Notes: generated by a model not told the origin, from the letters alone. A stretch of DNA of 32,791 nt from an uncultured Clostridia bacterium (GCA_947600345.1 CANQGC010000002.1:1-32791); one strand, 5' to 3'; shown: positions 1 through 10,386, numbered from the stretch's first letter. Numbers and translations: made by a program.

Positions 1-1
1 C

Positions 2-229
2 GTGCTGCTGGCCAAGCTGATGAACGTGCTCTCCGGCGGCACGATCAACCCGCTGATCGGCTCCGCGGGCGTGTCGGCGGTCCCGATGGCCGCGCGCGTG
101 TCCCAGAAGGTGGGCCAGAGCGAGGATCCCGGCAACTTCCTGCTGATGCACGCCATGGGCCCGAATGTGGCCGGCGTCATCGGCTCCGCGGTCGCGGCTG
201 GCGTGTTCATCTCGCTGTTCGCGCATTGA
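2..229 (+). CDS. Sodium ion-translocating decarboxylase beta subunit (OadB/GcdB/MmdB family), C-terminal fragment cut by window start
   Basis: Translation ...[62 protein letters not shown] is the conserved C-terminus of this family; followed by an oadA-like gene. Confidence 0.9.
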   Translation: MLLAKLMNVLSGGTINPLIGSAGVSAVPMAARVSQKVGQSEDPGNFLLMHAMGPNVAGVIGSAVAAGVFISLFAH

Positions 230-242
230 CGAACCGCTCGCG

Positions 243-286
243 CGGCGGGCTGCTCCCTGTGGCCCGCCGGGCTGCGGACGGGTTTT
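243..286 (+). other. Intercistronic stem-loop (CGGCGGGC/GCCCGCCG) followed by a T5 run; possible weak or attenuating terminator
   Basis: Perfect 8-bp inverted repeat 243-250/262-269; TTTTT at about 282-286 is some 12 nt downstream of the stem. Confidence 0.4.
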
Positions 287-315
287 TCCTATAGTTGATT
301 GAGGAGGAAAACATT

Positions 316-1728
316 ATGGGCAAAGTAATGATTACCGAGACCATCCTTCGCGACGCCCATCAGTCCCAGGCGGCGACGCGCATGCGCACCGAGGATATGC
401 TCCCGGCGTGCGAGGTTCTCGATAAGGTTGGATACTACTCTCTGGAGTGCTGGGGCGGCGCGACCTTCGACAGCTGCCTGCGCTTCCTGAACGAGGATCC
501 GTGGGAGCGCCTGCGCAAGCTCAAGGCGGCGCTGCCGAACACCAAGCTGCAGATGCTCTTCCGCGGCCAGAACATACTGGGCTATCGCCACTACTCCGAC
601 GACGTGGTGGACGAGTTCGTCCGCCTGTCCATCAAGAACGGCATCGACGTCATCCGCATCTTCGACGCGCTGAACGACCCCCGCAACCTGGAGGCCGCCA
701 TCAAGGCCACCAAGAAGTACGGCGGCATCTGCGAGGTCGCGATGAGCTACACCATCAGCCCGGTGCACACCGAGGAGTACTTCGTGGAGCTGGCCAAGAA
801 GCTCGAGGGCATGGGCGCGGACAACATCTGCATCAAGGACATGGCGAACCTGCTGCTGCCCTACGCGGCCTACTCGCTGGTCAAGAAGCTCAAGCAGGAG
901 CTCAAGCCCGAGACGCTGGTGCACCTGCACACCCACAACACCACCGGCACCGGCGACATGGTCAACCTGAAGGCCATCGAGGCGGGCTGCGACATCGTGG
1001 ACTGCGCGCTGTCCCCGCTGGGCAACGGCACGTCCCAGCCGGCCACCGAGGCGCTGGTCGCCACGCTGCGCGGCACCGAGTACGACACCGGCATCGACCT
1101 GAACCTGCTGACCCAGGCCACCGAGCACTTCCGCGGCGTGGCCGAGAAGCTGCAGAAGCAGGGCATCCTGGATCCGAAGGTTTTGAAGGTGGACGTCAAT
1201 ACGCTGAAGTACCAGGTGCCGGGCGGCATGCTGTCCAACCTGATCAACCAGCTCAAGCAGGCCGGCAAGTCCGACAAGCTCTACGAGGTGCTGGCGGAGG
1301 TTCCGCGCGTGCGCGAGGACTTCGGCTATCCGCCGCTGGTCACGCCGACCTCCCAGATCGTCGGCACGCAGGCCGTGATGAACGTCATCACCGGCGAGCG
1401 CTACAAGATGAACCCGAAGGAGAGCCAGGGCCTGATGCGCGGCGAGTACGGCACGCTGCCGGCCCCGGTGAACGAGGAGGTTCGCAGGAAGGTCATCGGC
1501 GACCGCAAGGTCATCACCTGCCGCCCGGTGGACGATCCGGAGTACGGCGTGAAGCATCTGGACGAGTTCCGCAAGGAGATCGGCCAGTACTACACCCAGG
1601 AGGAGGACGTGCTCAGCTACGCCCTGTTCCCGCAGGTGGCCGAGAAGTTCTTCCAGGCGCGCCAGGCTGCCCAGCTCGGACTGGACAACAGCGTGCGCGA
1701 CGCCAAGAACAACGCCATGCCGATCTGA
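316..1728 (+). CDS. oadA: Oxaloacetate decarboxylase alpha subunit / pyruvate carboxylase subunit B-like carboxyltransferase, without biotinyl domain
   Basis: ITETILRDAHQSQAATRMRTEDMLP..., ...QMLFRGQNILGYRHYSDDVV..., HLHTHNTTGTG; ATG at 316 preceded by GAGGAGG (the ORF track's TTG at 295 is less likely). ORF ends before any MKM biotin motif. Confidence 0.9.
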   Translation: MGKVMITETILRDAHQSQAATRMRTEDMLPACEVLDKVGYYSLECWGGATFDSCLRFLNEDPWERLRKLKAALPNTKLQMLFRGQNILGYRHYSDDVVDEFVRLSIKNGIDVIRIFDALNDPRNLEAAIKATKKYGGICEVAMSYTISPVHTEEYFVELAKKLEGMGADNICIKDMANLLLPYAAYSLVKKLKQELKPETLVHLHTHNTTGTGDMVNLKAIEAGCDIVDCALSPLGNGTSQPATEALVATLRGTEYDTGIDLNLLTQATEHFRGVAEKLQKQGILDPKVLKVDVNTLKYQVPGGMLSNLINQLKQAGKSDKLYEVLAEVPRVREDFGYPPLVTPTSQIVGTQAVMNVITGERYKMNPKESQGLMRGEYGTLPAPVNEEVRRKVIGDRKVITCRPVDDPEYGVKHLDEFRKEIGQYYTQEEDVLSYALFPQVAEKFFQARQAAQLGLDNSVRDAKNNAMPI

Positions 1729-1759
1729 TCGGATCGCGTTTGTACCGCATGAATCGGAT

Positions 1760-1786
1760 GCCCGGGGCGCAAGCCTCGGGCATTTT
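1760..1786 (+). terminator. Rho-independent terminator after oadA
   Basis: GCCCGGGGC-GCAA-GCCTCGGGC stem (one G.U) followed by ATTTTCC. Confidence 0.7.
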
Positions 1787-1792
1787 CCTGCG

Positions 1793-1821
1793 TTGCAAAG
1801 CGGGCGCGTTCGTGGTATAAT
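1793..1821 (+). promoter_or_regulatory. Sigma-A type promoter for the capA-like gene
   Basis: TTGCAA (1793-1798), 17 bp, TATAAT (1816-1821) with extended TGG; start codon at 1857. Confidence 0.75.
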
Positions 1822-1856
1822 CGAAGCAGCAAATCCGAACCAGGGGGGAGCTTGGC

Positions 1857-3431
1857 ATGGCCACGAAGGAGAGCAGGGGTTCGAGCAAACCCAAGAGCCC
1901 GGCGGAGGGCAGGAGCCCGGGCAAGCACCGGAGCCCGAGCCCGGGCGCGAGCGCGAGCAAGCCCAAGAGCTCAAACGGGCACAAGAGCGGCGGCAAGCAC
2001 GCGAGCGCGAGCAAGGGCAGCGCGAAGAGCAGGCGCCTGCGGGAGCAGCGGCGAAAGCAGCGCATGCGCCGGCGGCTGATCCTGACGGGCGCGCTGCTGC
2101 TGTGCTGCGCGCTGGTCGTGGCGCTGGTGGTGTTCCTGTCGCACCGGTCCGGCGACAGCGACCTGCAGCGCACCGCGCAGCTGGAGCTCGAGGAAGGCGT
2201 GGAGCTGGAGCCTTCGGCCTCGGAGGAGGCGAGCGCGGAGCCCTCGCCCAGCGCGACGCCGACGCCCACGCCCACGCCTACGTTCACCCCCACGCCCACG
2301 CCGGAGCCCACCCCGGAGCCGACGCCCACGCCCGTGCCCGAGCCGGTGACGATCACGATCACCGCCACGGGGGACGTGACGCTGAGCTCCTACAAGACGC
2401 GCTATGGCACCATCAGCAACTTTGAGAAGGCCGTGGAGGAGAAGGGCTACGAATACTTCCTGGAGAACTTCGCGGACTACTTCGCCCAGGACGACCTGAC
2501 CATCGTCAACCTGGAGGGCCCGCTGACCGAGAGCGACACCAAGCGCGCGGGCCGCGTGTTCAACTTCCGAGGCAAGCCCGAGTATGTGAACATACTCACC
2601 AGCGCCAGCATAGAGGTCGCGAGCCTGGCGAACAACCACTCGCTGGATTACGGTAAGCAGGGCTTCCAGGATACCATGGACGTGCTCAAGGAGGCGGGCA
2701 TCGGCGCCAGCGGCTACGGCGTGGAGTACTTCACCGAGGTCAAGGGCATTACGGTGGGCTTCGTGGGCTTCACCGAGTGGAACTTCAAGAAGAACGCCAT
2801 ACTGAAGGCGGTGGCCGCGGCGCGGGAGAAGTGCGACCTGCTGATCGTATCCATGCACTGGGGCTCCGAGGGCTACGATACCTTTACCTCCTACAGCCTC
2901 AACATGGGCCCGAAGCTGGTGGACGCCGGCGCGGACCTGGTGATCGGCAACCATCCCCACGTGCCCGGCGCGATCCGGAAGTACAAGGGCAAGTACATCA
3001 TCCACACGCTGGGCAACTTCCTGTTCGGCGGCAACGACGAGCCCGGGCGCAAGGTGCGGCGCTGCGCGGTGTTCCGCCAGAAGTTCATCGTACAGCCGGG
3101 CGGCGCCGTGGAGGACGGCGGCATCGACATCGTGCCCGGCTGGATCAGCGGCACGATCAAGTATAACGATTTCCACCCCCTCGTCGCCAACAAGGAGGAC
3201 GGCACCGGGATACTCAACGATATGCGCAAGGCGACCCGGAGCAACATGGACTGGAGCGAAGTCGTCTGGCTGGACGACAGCTACGTCTACCAGCAGGGAA
3301 TCCTGCGCAACCCCAACCAGCAGGCGGCGAGCGCGACCGCCGCGCCGCAAGGCGCGGACCCAAACGCGGCGGCGCAGGGCACGGACGCGAACGCTCCGCC
3401 CCAGGGCGCGGACCCAAACGCGGCGGCGTGA
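1857..3431 (+). CDS. CapA family protein (poly-gamma-glutamate synthesis-type metallophosphatase), single TM anchor with Pro/Thr linker
   Basis: TITATGDVTLS...DDLTIVNLEGPLT...VASLANNHSLDYG...LLIVSMHWGSE...ADLVIGNHPHVPGAIRKYKGKYIIHTLGNFLFGG; N-terminal K/S/G-rich segment, TM helix, PTPTPTP linker. Confidence 0.88.
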   Translation: MATKESRGSSKPKSPAEGRSPGKHRSPSPGASASKPKSSNGHKSGGKHASASKGSAKSRRLREQRRKQRMRRRLILTGALLLCCALVVALVVFLSHRSGDSDLQRTAQLELEEGVELEPSASEEASAEPSPSATPTPTPTPTFTPTPTPEPTPEPTPTPVPEPVTITITATGDVTLSSYKTRYGTISNFEKAVEEKGYEYFLENFADYFAQDDLTIVNLEGPLTESDTKRAGRVFNFRGKPEYVNILTSASIEVASLANNHSLDYGKQGFQDTMDVLKEAGIGASGYGVEYFTEVKGITVGFVGFTEWNFKKNAILKAVAAAREKCDLLIVSMHWGSEGYDTFTSYSLNMGPKLVDAGADLVIGNHPHVPGAIRKYKGKYIIHTLGNFLFGGNDEPGRKVRRCAVFRQKFIVQPGGAVEDGGIDIVPGWISGTIKYNDFHPLVANKEDGTGILNDMRKATRSNMDWSEVVWLDDSYVYQQGILRNPNQQAASATAAPQGADPNAAAQGTDANAPPQGADPNAAA

Positions 3432-3436
3432 TCGGA

Positions 3437-3477
3437 ATTGCACGGCGGATTCGAGCGAATCGCCGTGCAATTTGTTT
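3437..3477 (+). terminator. Rho-independent terminator after the capA-like gene
   Basis: ATTGCACGGCG(G)ATTCG-AG-CGAATCGCCGTGCAAT, one-base bulge, followed by TTTGTTT. Confidence 0.8.
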
Positions 3478-3557
3478 CAAAATTTCGAGGAATATCACAA
3501 TATAATGAACAAAGGCAGAAACATGATCAAATTCGTGGAATATCAAAGAATTTTTGG

Positions 3558-3563
3558 TATAAT
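3558..3563 (+). promoter_or_regulatory. Putative extended -10 promoter element for the small membrane protein gene
   Basis: TGGTATAAT in a local AT-rich patch 40 nt upstream of the ATG at 3603; -35 is weak. Confidence 0.5.
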
Positions 3564-3602
3564 AATAAGAAAGGTTTTCATGATGGAGGATTTCGTGGTC
3601 CC

Positions 3603-3947
3603 ATGAGTACGAAGCGAAGGAAGGCACAGTATGGCAACTACAGCCGCCGCGACCAGCGGCGGGTCATGAGCGGTGTGACGATGCTGTTCGCGCTTTGCGT
3701 GGCGCTGATCGCGATGATGGCGGTGGTCAACCGCCTGCCCATCGGCAGCCGCTACACCTACACGGAGGCCAGCGACATGTGGATCCTGGAGGGCGGAGAT
3801 ATGGCGATTGCCGCGCCCGAGGTGATCCTCTACTCCGCGGCGCCGGAGGTCACGCCCACCGCGACGCCGTCGCCCACCCCCGAACCGAGCCCGACGCCCG
3901 TGACGGTGCCCGCGCAGCCGCTGGCGGTCGACGCCCGCATCGCGTAG
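3603..3947 (+). CDS. Small single-TM protein with extracellular Pro/Thr/Ser-rich tail, unknown function
   Basis: MSTKRRKAQYGNYSRRDQRRVMSGVTMLFALCVALIAMMAVVNRL...PEVTPTATPSPTPEPSPTPVTVPAQPLAVDARIA; GGAGG upstream of ATG 3603; upstream promoter-like sequence argues against the longer ORF from 3438. Confidence 0.65.
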   Translation: MSTKRRKAQYGNYSRRDQRRVMSGVTMLFALCVALIAMMAVVNRLPIGSRYTYTEASDMWILEGGDMAIAAPEVILYSAAPEVTPTATPSPTPEPSPTPVTVPAQPLAVDARIA

Positions 3948-4001
3948 GCGCTTGGAGGGAAAACCCGGAACGAAAAATTGAAAGGCAAAGAAGGATACGA
4001 G

Positions 4002-5717
<1,716 letters not shown>

Positions 5718-5724
5718 ATCCACG

Positions 5725-5756
5725 GCGAGAAGGCGGAGGCCTTCTCGCTGTTTTTT
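5725..5756 (+). terminator. Rho-independent terminator after glnS
   Basis: GCGAGAAGGC-GGAG-GCCTTCTCGC followed by TGTTTTTT. Confidence 0.9.
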
Positions 5757-5771
5757 GAATGGAGGATGAGG

Positions 5772-8700
5772 ATGTTGAAGCACCGCGCATGGAGGGGCAT
5801 CGTGCTGCTCCTGTTGATCGTGCTGATCGGGGGTGCGCTTCCGATCAGTGCGCTGGCGGGCGCGAGCGACGGGGAGTTCGAGCTTCGCGCACCGGAAATT
5901 GATCTCTACAAGGAGAAGCTGGGCGTGCCGGAGAACGTGCTGATCTCCGATTACGACTGCGACCGCTACAATCCCTGGTCGGGCGAGGAGACCTTCAACA
6001 TCGTGCTCTACTCGGGCGGCCAGAAGGTCTGCGCGGCAAAGATACGCGCGGAGGACGATACGCCCATCGAGAACATCGAAACCTACCAGGACTTGCTCGC
6101 GGCGGGCGAAATCGACGAATCGCGCCTGGAATACAGTGATTTCAGCTACGACGGGTCGGATTATGGCGGGTCGGATTACGGCGAGTCCGATTACGATGGG
6201 TTCGATTACGACGGGTCGGATTACGAAGAGTCCAGTTACGATGGTTCGGATTCCGCCGAGAGCAGCCATGCGTACGTACATGATGCGCTCGAAGCGGCGC
6301 TCGAGGCATCGGAGGAGACGCCCGGGATGCTGATGAGCGTAGCCGAGGACTATTTCGATGAGCGCAGGCCGCGCTTGCTGGGCCCGCTGTTCGAGAATAG
6401 CAATGAGATTCGCTGCGTGGAGTTTGTGTCGAGCCTGCGCCAGGCGCCCTCGGAGGCGTGGGATGTATCCGCGCTGGAGGACGGCAGCGTGCTGGCCTGG
6501 GCGGAGCAACAGGGGGACGGGTGCACGCTCTACATCGGGGCGGAGGGCGGCGTCAAGGCCAATCCGAACAGCGCGGATCTGTTCGAGTTCCTCCCGAGCC
6601 TTGAGGAGGTCCGCTTCAATGGAAGCTTCGATACCTCGCGCGTGATCGACATGACGGAGATGTTTGCCAACTGCAATATGCTGACTTCGCTGGATCTGAG
6701 CAGCTTCGATACCTCGTCGGTGATCAGCATGAACTACATGTTCGGCTGCTGCTACGCGCTGCGCGAGCTCAATTTGGATGGATTCGATACCTCGAGCGTC
6801 CGGGATATGGCGTTCATGTTTGAAAGCTGCTGCGCGCTGAACGCGCTGGATCTGACGAGTTTTGACACCTCGCAGGTCGGGAACATGTCGTACATGTTTT
6901 CCAATTGCAGCGTAAGCAAATTGGATTTGACGAGCTTTGATACATCCAGCGTCATTGAAATGGACATGATGTTTATCGGATGCGTAGATTTGCAGTCTAT
7001 TCTTGTGTCGGACAGCTTCGTCCTCGCGCCGAAGCGAATCGCCATGATGGAGGACTGCGGCGTGCGGAACGTGACCTACGTCGATTCGAAGGGCGCGGAA
7101 GCCACGCTTCCCTGGTTTCAGGAATCCTCCGAGTCCGGGCCGGACAAGGGCGTGCTGAAGTCGTTTAGCGGCGCGGGAATGACGCCCGCGGTAAGTTATT
7201 TGGACAAGGAGGATGTGGGGGAGATTCACTTCCTGTCGGATACCTTCGATGCGCCGCCAGATGCCGAGGATTTCTCGGAGGAGGGCGACTGGAGCGTGCT
7301 CGCCTGGGTCGAGGCCCTGGACACGGAGCTGGAGGAGGGAAACTTCGCCCTCTACATCGCCGCGAACGGGGGCGTCAAGGCCAACATGGACAGCTACGGC
7401 CTGTTCGTGGACTACGTGAATCTGCGCGCGCTGGACTTCAACGACAGCTTTGATACCTCCGCGGTCAAGAGCATGGACAACATGTTCTCCGGCTGCGGCA
7501 AGCTGGCCGCGCTCGACCTGAGCGGCTTCGATACTGGCAATGTGGTCGCCATGCGGGAGATGTTCAAGGGATGCGCGTCGCTGACCGAGCTTGATCTGAG
7601 CAACTTCGACAGCTCGAAGGTCTTCGATATGACCGGCATGTTTGAGGGCTGCTCGAAGCTGACGAAGCTGAACCTCTCCGGGCTGGACACCTCCAGGGTC
7701 GAGCACATGAGCAGCATGTTCGACGGCTGCTACAATCTGGCCGCGCTGGACGTGGGGGACTTCGACACGAGAAGCGTGCAGGACATGGAGGCGATGTTCT
7801 GCGGCTGCAATTCGCTGACGGAGCTGGATGTGAGCGGCTTCGATTGCTCGAATGTGTACACCATGAAGGGCATGTTCTCGATGAGCGACGGGCTGAGGCG
7901 CGTGCGGCTGGGGAAGCTCAACACCGGAAGCGTAGAGGATATGTCGGAGATGTTCCAATACTGCGAGCAGCTGACGGATATCGATCTGAGCGGGCTGGAT
8001 ATGCGCAGCGTGGAGACGACGTACAGCATGTTCCGGGAGTGCACCTCGCTGGCCCGGGCGAACTTGCGCGGGCTCGACATGGGCAGCGCGCGGAACATGA
8101 ACGGCATGTTCTACGGTTGCAGCGCGCTGAAGTCGGTCGATTTGCGCGGCGTCGATACCTCGGGCGCGACCGATATGGCCGAAATGTTCTATGGATGCGA
8201 ATCGCTGACCAGCCTGGATTTGAAGGACTTCAATACCCTCCGCGTGCAGGATATGAGCAATATGTTCATCGGCTGCGAATCGCTCAGGGAGATCCGGGGC
8301 CGCAAGAACCTTGCGCTCCTGGGATGCACGGAGGGCATGTTCGAATACTGCGGAACGGATCACATCACCTACCCGGCGAATTCGAAGCCCGCCGATCCCC
8401 GAACGCTGCGCGGCGGCGTGATGCTGGGCGGCGGAAGCGATGCGTCGCCCCACGGGATCTACAGCTTCTTTGAAAACGCCGATTTCAGCGACCTGGAGTT
8501 CATCGGCTACCCCAGACCTGAGCGTATAGACATCACGGCGATCTATTTCCACGATACGCTGAACGAAATGACGACGTTCAACTTCGACCTGTCCGCGGCG
8601 CGCGACGGAAGCGTCCGCGGCTGGCTGGATATCCCGAGCGAAAGTGCCACGAGCTATGCGCTCCACATCGGCTCGACGGGCCGGGTCGTGGCGAGTCCGA

Positions 8701-9299
8701 ACTGCTTTGCGCTGTTCGCCCACTCCACCTTCCTCACGCGGGTGGTTTTCAACGGATGCTTCGATACCTCCCAGGTGGAGGATATGAGCTACATGTTTTA
8801 TAACTGCATGCGGATGGAGAGCGTGGATATCGAGAGCCTGGACTGCTCCTCGGTTCGAAATATGCGGTACATGTTTGCCATGGACTTCATGCTGCGGTCG
8901 CTGGATGTGAGCGGTTTGGACACCCGGAAGGTGACGAATATGTCCCACATGTTCGAGGGCTGCATGTCGCTGTCAAATCTGAAGCTTCGGCCTATGGATG
9001 CGGAGGGGAACGTGGCCGGAGGCGCGTTCAATGCGATCATCAAGGCGATTCCTCTGATTTCGCATGGGTTCGATACTTCGAACGTGACGGACTTCAGCTA
9101 CATGTTCACGGCCTGCAGGTCGTTCGTCGCGCTGGATCTGCGGGACTTCGATACTTCAAAGGCGCGCAGCATGGAGGAGATGTTCAGCTACTGCGATCAT
9201 CTCGAGCGCATTTTCGTGCCGGACGGCTTCCTGCCCGACGGCGTCGAGACGAACCGCATGTTCCATGAGTGCAAGACGCAGGAGTTGATTTACCCCTGA
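5772..9299 (+). CDS. BspA family leucine-rich-repeat surface/secreted protein
   Basis: Signal peptide (GIVLLLLIVLIGGALPISALAGA), many FDTSxVxxMxxMFxxCxxLxxLDLSxFDTS repeats typical of BspA-type (DUF285) LRRs. GGAGG at 5761 favours ATG 5772 over 5766. Confidence 0.9.
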   Translation: MLKHRAWRGIVLLLLIVLIGGALPISALAGASDGEFELRAPEIDLYKEKLGVPENVLISDYDCDRYNPWSGEETFNIVLYSGGQKVCAAKIRAEDDTPIENIETYQDLLAAGEIDESRLEYSDFSYDGSDYGGSDYGESDYDGFDYDGSDYEESSYDGSDSAESSHAYVHDALEAALEASEETPGMLMSVAEDYFDERRPRLLGPLFENSNEIRCVEFVSSLRQAPSEAWDVSALEDGSVLAWAEQQGDGCTLYIGAEGGVKANPNSADLFEFLPSLEEVRFNGSFDTSRVIDMTEMFANCNMLTSLDLSSFDTSSVISMNYMFGCCYALRELNLDGFDTSSVRDMAFMFESCCALNALDLTSFDTSQVGNMSYMFSNCSVSKLDLTSFDTSSVIEMDMMFIGCVDLQSILVSDSFVLAPKRIAMMEDCGVRNVTYVDSKGAEATLPWFQESSESGPDKGVLKSFSGAGMTPAVSYLDKEDVGEIHFLSDTFDAPPDAEDFSEEGDWSVLAWVEALDTELEEGNFALYIAANGGVKANMDSYGLFVDYVNLRALDFNDSFDTSAVKSMDNMFSGCGKLAALDLSGFDTGNVVAMREMFKGCASLTELDLSNFDSSKVFDMTGMFEGCSKLTKLNLSGLDTSRVEHMSSMFDGCYNLAALDVGDFDTRSVQDMEAMFCGCNSLTELDVSGFDCSNVYTMKGMFSMSDGLRRVRLGKLNTGSVEDMSEMFQYCEQLTDIDLSGLDMRSVETTYSMFRECTSLARANLRGLDMGSARNMNGMFYGCSALKSVDLRGVDTSGATDMAEMFYGCESLTSLDLKDFNTLRVQDMSNMFIGCESLREIRGRKNLALLGCTEGMFEYCGTDHITYPANSKPADPRTLRGGVMLGGGSDASPHGIYSFFENADFSDLEFIGYPRPERIDITAIYFHDTLNEMTTFNFDLSAARDGSVRGWLDIPSESATSYALHIGSTGRVVASPNCFALFAHSTFLTRVVFNGCFDTSQVEDMSYMFYNCMRMESVDIESLDCSSVRNMRYMFAMDFMLRSLDVSGLDTRKVTNMSHMFEGCMSLSNLKLRPMDAEGNVAGGAFNAIIKAIPLISHGFDTSNVTDFSYMFTACRSFVALDLRDFDTSKARSMEEMFSYCDHLERIFVPDGFLPDGVETNRMFHECKTQELIYP
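6145..6255 (+). repeat. Degenerate 15-bp tandem repeat encoding G-S-D-Y-(D/G/E) units within the BspA-like gene
   Basis: SYDGSDYGGSDYGESDYDGFDYDGSDYEESSYDGSDS. Confidence 0.8.
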
Positions 9300-9338
9300 T
9301 GCCGGAATTCAATCCGGAGCGCGTTCCTGCGGGACGGC

Positions 9339-9372
9339 AAAGGGCGGAGGCGCGATCGCGCCCCCGCCCTTT
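9339..9372. terminator. Probable bidirectional terminator between the convergent BspA-like gene and prs
   Basis: AAAGGGCGG...CCGCCCTTT inverted repeat with internal GGCGCGATCGCGCC; no long U tract. Confidence 0.5.
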
Positions 9373-9384
9373 GTGCGGTAAGGT

Positions 9385-10386
9385 CTACAGCGTGAGGCCC
9401 GCCAGTGTGAAGCCGGCCTTTACGATGGGCTCGGGCAGCTGGCTGAACATGTCGTTGACCGATTCGCAGTTGTAGTAGCGCATGATGGTTTCGGCGAACA
9501 TCGGGGCCACGGAGATGGTCTTGAACTTCGGCTCATTCTCGATGTTCGGGTTGTAGACCGTATCCGTGGAGTAGACGGTCTGGATCGGACTTGCGTTGAT
9601 CTTCTGCACGCCGGCGGTGGAGATGATGTTGTGGCTGAGCATCGCCTGGATGCTCCTCGCGCCGCGGGCGACCAGGCTGCTGGCCAGGTTCACCAGCGTG
9701 CCGCCGGAGATGGTGAAGTCATCCACGATCAGGCAGTTCTTGTCCTTCACGTCGCCGATGACCTCGAGGATCGAGGCGTTCTCGGTGTGATCGACGCGCT
9801 CCTTGTCGCCGATGGCGATGGGCAGGTGCAGCATCGAGGCGAACTTGCGGGCCTGCTTGGCGTAGCCCGCGTCGGGGGAGACGATGACCATGTCCTCCGT
9901 GCCGATGCGCTTGACGACCTCGGCCAGCATCGGCGTGGCGTAGAGGTGATCCATGGGCTTCTTGAAGAAGCCCTGGAGCTGCTGGGCGTGCAGATCCATC
10001 GTGACGAAGCGGTCGGCGCCGGCCAGCTCCATGCACTCCGCGCAGACCCGGGCGCGGATCGACACGCGGGGCTCGTCCTTCTTGTCGCCCTTGCCGTAGC
10101 CGAAGTAGGGCATGATCAGCGTGCAGGAGTGCGCGTTGGCGCGCTTGAAGGCGTCCATCCAGAACAGGATCTCCACGAACTCATCGTTGGAGTGCATGCC
10201 GATGGGCTGCACCAGCAGCACGTCCCGGTCGCGCACGGATTCGTTGATGCGCACGAAGGTGTTGCCCTCCGAAAACCGAATGACCTCCGACGAGCCCAGG
10301 CGCTTGTTCATGTACTTGCACATGCGCTGGGCAAAGACCTGTCCGCCGCTTCCGGCAAAGATGGACACGTTTGCCGATTGGAACAT
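9385..10386 (-). CDS. prs: Ribose-phosphate pyrophosphokinase, divergent clade
   Basis: MFQSANVSIFAGSGGQVFAQRMCKYMNKRLG...FSEGNTFVRINESVRDRDVLLVQPIG..., MDLHAQQLQGFF, VDDFTISGGTLVN. Confidence 0.9.
   Translation of the reverse strand: MFQSANVSIFAGSGGQVFAQRMCKYMNKRLGSSEVIRFSEGNTFVRINESVRDRDVLLVQPIGMHSNDEFVEILFWMDAFKRANAHSCTLIMPYFGYGKGDKKDEPRVSIRARVCAECMELAGADRFVTMDLHAQQLQGFFKKPMDHLYATPMLAEVVKRIGTEDMVIVSPDAGYAKQARKFASMLHLPIAIGDKERVDHTENASILEVIGDVKDKNCLIVDDFTISGGTLVNLASSLVARGARSIQAMLSHNIISTAGVQKINASPIQTVYSTDTVYNPNIENEPKFKTISVAPMFAETIMRYYNCESVNDMFSQLPEPIVKAGFTLAGLTL

Noticed and set aside
289-1974. 561-aa minus-strand ORF over oadA
   Set aside because: Shadow ORF opposite a well-supported carboxyltransferase; biased composition and no motifs.
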